This document shows positions 61,646-64,000 of a stretch of 64,000 bases of DNA, piece by piece. A program made the position numbers and the translations under genes. The stretch spans positions 1-64,000 of the forward strand of contig QUBU01000011.1 of NCBI GenBank assembly GCA_014337915.1. The letters run 5' to 3'. The DNA comes from Gammaproteobacteria bacterium. GTDB taxonomy: Bacteria > Pseudomonadota > Gammaproteobacteria > Steroidobacterales > GCA-2729495. How positions within the stretch are numbered: the first letter of the stretch is position 1; every line of letters begins with the position of its first letter. The notes beneath the pieces were generated by a model. That model was not told where the DNA came from. It ran no database searches and saw only the letters and a list, made by a program, of their open reading frames with translations.

Positions 61646-63373
61646 TCAGTGGCAGCGGGTGCAGCTGCCGAGCTGCGCCAGTTGCTGCACGCGCGTCTGG
61701 GCCGGACCGGTGGGCCAGCTGGCGTCATGGCAGCTGCTGCAGGCCTGCGCACGCTCCTGTACCAGGCGGTGCACCTGCGTGAAATGCCAGAACCCCGGCT
61801 CCACCTGCACCAGCCGGTCGGCGAGGGCTTCGGGGGGGCGATTGTCCGCGACCGGGGCCGGCAACCCGGGATTGCTGCCGGCGGCCTGGTGCCCGGATTG
61901 CCGCAGGTCCGCCGCAGCCGTGCGCCCGGCAATGCGCCCGAGCAGCAATGACGGCCCGAGGAAGGTGCCGCTGCCACCATGGCTGCCGTTGATGCCCGCC
62001 ACGCCAGTGACCTCGCCGGCCGCGTACAGACCGGGGACCGGTTGGCGCCCGGCGTCGAGCGCGCGCGCATCATGGTCGATGGCGATGCCGCCCATGCTCT
62101 TGCGCGTCATCGGATACAGCTTGATGGCGTAGTAGGGCGGCGTGGCGAGTGCTGGCGGCAGCCGGGCCCCGGCCTGCGCGCCGAAGCGGCCGAAGTCCGC
62201 ATCGCGGCCGTTGCGCAGGAAGCCGTTGTAGCGATCCACGGTGGCCGCCAGCGCGTCGGCCGGTATGCCGGTGGCCGCGGCCAGCGAGGCCAGGTCGTCG
62301 GCGCGGCTCACCAGCGCGGGATTGCCCATGATTTCGCTGTCGATGACCCGGCGGTCGAGCCAGGGCCCGCCACGCACCATGAGCTGCCTGCGGCCCTCGC
62401 CATCGAACAGCAGCCAGTAGGTCGGCGGGTTGCGCGACAGCACCAGCGTCTCGATGTCCTTCGATGGCGCCTCTTCGTTGACGAAGCGCCGGCCCTGCCC
62501 GTCGACCATGATGGCCGCGGGGTTCTGCACCAGCAGGCCACGCCGCCCCGTCGGATCGCGCGGATTGGGCATCCCGGTGACGTAGACCAGCTGCCGGTCC
62601 AGGCGCTCCAGCGCGGCACCGGCCGCGGTGGCGAGACGCAGGCCGCTGCCCGTGGCGAATTCCCCGGAACCCACGTAGAGCGGTGTGGGCAAGGCATGGC
62701 CTGACGGCCAGTGCTCGCGCACCAGGGAATCGTTGCTCTCGAATCCGCCGGTGGCGATCACCACGGCGGGCGCGCGCAGCTTCAGGCGCCGCCCACTGCG
62801 CAGGTCGCGGGCAGCCACGCCGGTGACGGCCGGCCCGTCGCGCAGCAGGGCCGTCACATCGTGGTTGAACAGGAAGCTGATGCGCTCGCTGGCGAGCGCG
62901 TCGCGCAACACCGGCAGCACGGCGGTGACCGCCGCCCCGCGGGTGAAGTGGAAGCGCGGCACGCTGTCCTCCGCGCTCGGCAGGATCATGACGAACTCGA
63001 CGCCCCTGGCGACCAGCCAGTCATGCACCTCGGGGCGCGAGGCCTCGACGTAGCGACGCACCCAGTAGGGATCCGCGTCCTCGCCCCAGGCGAGGATGTC
63101 GCGGATCGCGAGTTCGACGTCGTCGTGATAGCCACGCTTCGCCTGCAGCGGCGTGCCGACCAGCGAGAAACCGCCGGCCATCATGGCATGGCCGCCGCCT
63201 ACCGAGTTGGCGTCGAGCACGATGACCCGCGCACCGCCATCGGCGGCTTCCAGCGCCGCCGCCAGGCCGGCGATGCCGGCGCCGATGACGATGATATCGG
63301 CCTGCGGCGGCGCGGCGCGCTGCGTCGCGCAGCCGCCGAGCGCGAGCAGCAGCGCCAGCGCGAAGGCGCGCAT
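61646..63373 (-). CDS. FAD-dependent flavocytochrome with a C-terminal dihaem tail (fumarate reductase/ketosteroid dehydrogenase-like)
   Basis: 575 residues. The start is a lipoprotein signal, lipobox LGGC (Cys15). A succinate dehydrogenase/KstD-type FAD domain follows: GAGIAG (31-36), ARVIVLDANSVGGGHAMMAGG, an internal VIATGGFESND and the C-terminal GLYAAGEVTGVAGINGSHGGSG. After a linker, the last 35 residues hold two c-type haem sites, CSSCH (545-549) and CTRCH (571-575, the very end). It should pass electrons between c-type cytochromes and a small organic substrate in the periplasm. It starts 4 bases after the beta-barrel gene. Confidence 0.88.
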   Translation of the reverse strand: MRAFALALLLALGGCATQRAAPPQADIIVIGAGIAGLAAALEAADGGARVIVLDANSVGGGHAMMAGGFSLVGTPLQAKRGYHDDVELAIRDILAWGEDADPYWVRRYVEASRPEVHDWLVARGVEFVMILPSAEDSVPRFHFTRGAAVTAVLPVLRDALASERISFLFNHDVTALLRDGPAVTGVAARDLRSGRRLKLRAPAVVIATGGFESNDSLVREHWPSGHALPTPLYVGSGEFATGSGLRLATAAGAALERLDRQLVYVTGMPNPRDPTGRRGLLVQNPAAIMVDGQGRRFVNEEAPSKDIETLVLSRNPPTYWLLFDGEGRRQLMVRGGPWLDRRVIDSEIMGNPALVSRADDLASLAAATGIPADALAATVDRYNGFLRNGRDADFGRFGAQAGARLPPALATPPYYAIKLYPMTRKSMGGIAIDHDARALDAGRQPVPGLYAAGEVTGVAGINGSHGGSGTFLGPSLLLGRIAGRTAAADLRQSGHQAAGSNPGLPAPVADNRPPEALADRLVQVEPGFWHFTQVHRLVQERAQACSSCHDASWPTGPAQTRVQQLAQLGSCTRCH

Positions 63374-63377
63374 ACGC

Positions 63378-63977
63378 CTAGCGCAGCTGGGCCAGCGGCG
63401 CGAAGTAGAAGCGCACGCCGAGGTTGAACCGCGTGACATCGTCGGACAGCACCAGGCCGGCGCCGATGGCGACGTTCCTGGCGATTTCGTACAGGCCACC
63501 GAGCTCCAGCGCGGTGTTGTCGTCGAACACGTCCTCGTAGAGGATGCCGCCGTTGAGCTCCAGCTGCGGGTTGACCATCACCCGCATCAGGCCCTCGAGG
63601 CTGAAGCCGGTCTCGTCGTCATCCCCCGGCTGGTCGAGATTGGCGCTGATGAGTCGCGCGCGACCGACCAGGTCCAGCCCGGGGCGCAGCGGCGTGTTGA
63701 AGCCGACGCCGAGGGCCAGCGCGTTGTAGTCCGCATCGTGGTCGAGGTCGGTGTCCTCGTAGGCCGCCAGCACGTGGATGTTCCTGCTGAGGGCGTAGGA
63801 ACCGCCCAGCAGGAAGCCGTCGCCATCGCCGTAGTGGTCGAAGTCGGTATTGGTGTAGGCGATCTCGCCGTAGCTGTACTGCGGCTCGGCCGCGGCCGAG
63901 GCGAGGCCCGGCAGCGCGATGCCGAGGCAGGATGCCAGCATCCATGCCGCCTGCTTGGTGCGCGTTGGCATAGTCAT
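63378..63977 (-). CDS. Outer-membrane beta-barrel protein
   Basis: 199 residues. Signal peptide MLASCLGIALPGLASAAA, then alternating amphipathic strands with aromatic belts (SYGEIAYTNTDFDHYGDGDGFLLGGSYALS, VLAAYEDTDLDHDADYNALALGVGF) and a terminal RFNLGVRFYFAPLAQLR strand. It resembles small 8-stranded barrels of the OmpW/opacity type. GGAGA precedes the ATG. It is the upstream partner of the flavocytochrome gene, so it may form a pore or scaffold for that enzyme. Confidence 0.8.
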   Translation of the reverse strand: MTMPTRTKQAAWMLASCLGIALPGLASAAAEPQYSYGEIAYTNTDFDHYGDGDGFLLGGSYALSRNIHVLAAYEDTDLDHDADYNALALGVGFNTPLRPGLDLVGRARLISANLDQPGDDDETGFSLEGLMRVMVNPQLELNGGILYEDVFDDNTALELGGLYEIARNVAIGAGLVLSDDVTRFNLGVRFYFAPLAQLR

Positions 63978-64000
63978 GTTCTCCGGAAAATCTGTTCGCG

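Overview
The window is a G+C-rich (clearly above 60%) bacterial chromosome segment. Core gene order points to a gammaproteobacterium: asmA-mutY-yggX, coaBC-dut, radC-rpmB-rpmG, mutM, coaD-rsmD and ftsY-ftsE-ftsX-rpoH. The cytochrome-tailed flavoprotein, UbiD/Rieske genes and several lipid and aromatic catabolism genes would suit an aerobic environmental lineage near Nevskiales, Steroidobacterales or Xanthomonadales. That placement is inference. No insertion sequence, integrase or CRISPR array was seen.

Layout. (1) 1-3.7 kb: a leftward MarR / outer-membrane factor / membrane-fusion-protein drug-efflux operon cut by the window edge, plus an Fsr-type MFS exporter. (2) 3.9-4.5 kb: a stand-alone FmdE-like gene. 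(3) 4.5-16.0 kb: a leftward defence island lying directly downstream of the 3' end of a tRNA-Phe gene. From right to left it holds res, a small PD-(D/E)XK nuclease and mod (a type III-like restriction-modification system), then a toxin-antitoxin pair translationally chained to a DUF6941 protein and a RelE-like/UvrD-like helicase fusion, then a protein that looks like a PD-(D/E)XK nuclease with its core deleted, and a small coiled-coil membrane protein. Composition inside the island is mosaic and visibly more A+T-rich than the host, most strongly at 11.9-13.1 kb. (4) 16.2-20.6 kb: tRNA-Phe, then yggX, mutY and asmA. (5) 21.2-24.5 kb: a REC-GGDEF-EAL protein with a PAS histidine kinase, probably a c-di-GMP signalling pair. 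(6) 24.5-31.3 kb: crcB, a DHA2 exporter, tRNA-Gly(CCC), trmB, ampG, xthA, pyrE and a DUF4124 protein. (7) 31.3-43.0 kb: housekeeping block dut, coaBC, radC, rpmB, rpmG, desA, mutM, ggt, coaD, rsmD, ftsYEX and rpoH. The rpoH promoter region carries a near-perfect CIRCE operator. (8) 43.0-57.6 kb: an OmpA-like lipoprotein, MATE, Nudix and DUF924 genes, a catabolic set (thiolase, dienelactone hydrolase, Tat-signal UbiD decarboxylase, Rieske oxygenase), an envelope set (dicarboxylate symporter, DUF3617, D,D-carboxypeptidase, TPR membrane protein), MAPEG and an FAH-family hydrolase. (9) 57.6-64.0 kb: succinate-semialdehyde dehydrogenase and MATE, a DnaJ-PilZ fusion, a 34-residue membrane peptide with strong expression signals, and a beta-barrel / FAD-dihaem flavocytochrome operon.

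The parts most likely to repay work are the island operon at 4.5-8.9 kb with its helicase fusion, the nuclease inserted between res and mod, the CIRCE element on rpoH, the Tat-signal UbiD, the C-terminal dihaem flavocytochrome and the micropeptide. Every family name rests on motifs and remembered family features, since no database search could be run. No gene-free stretch exceeds 300 bases; the longest gaps are 3705-3917, 20968-21184 and 43720-43966.
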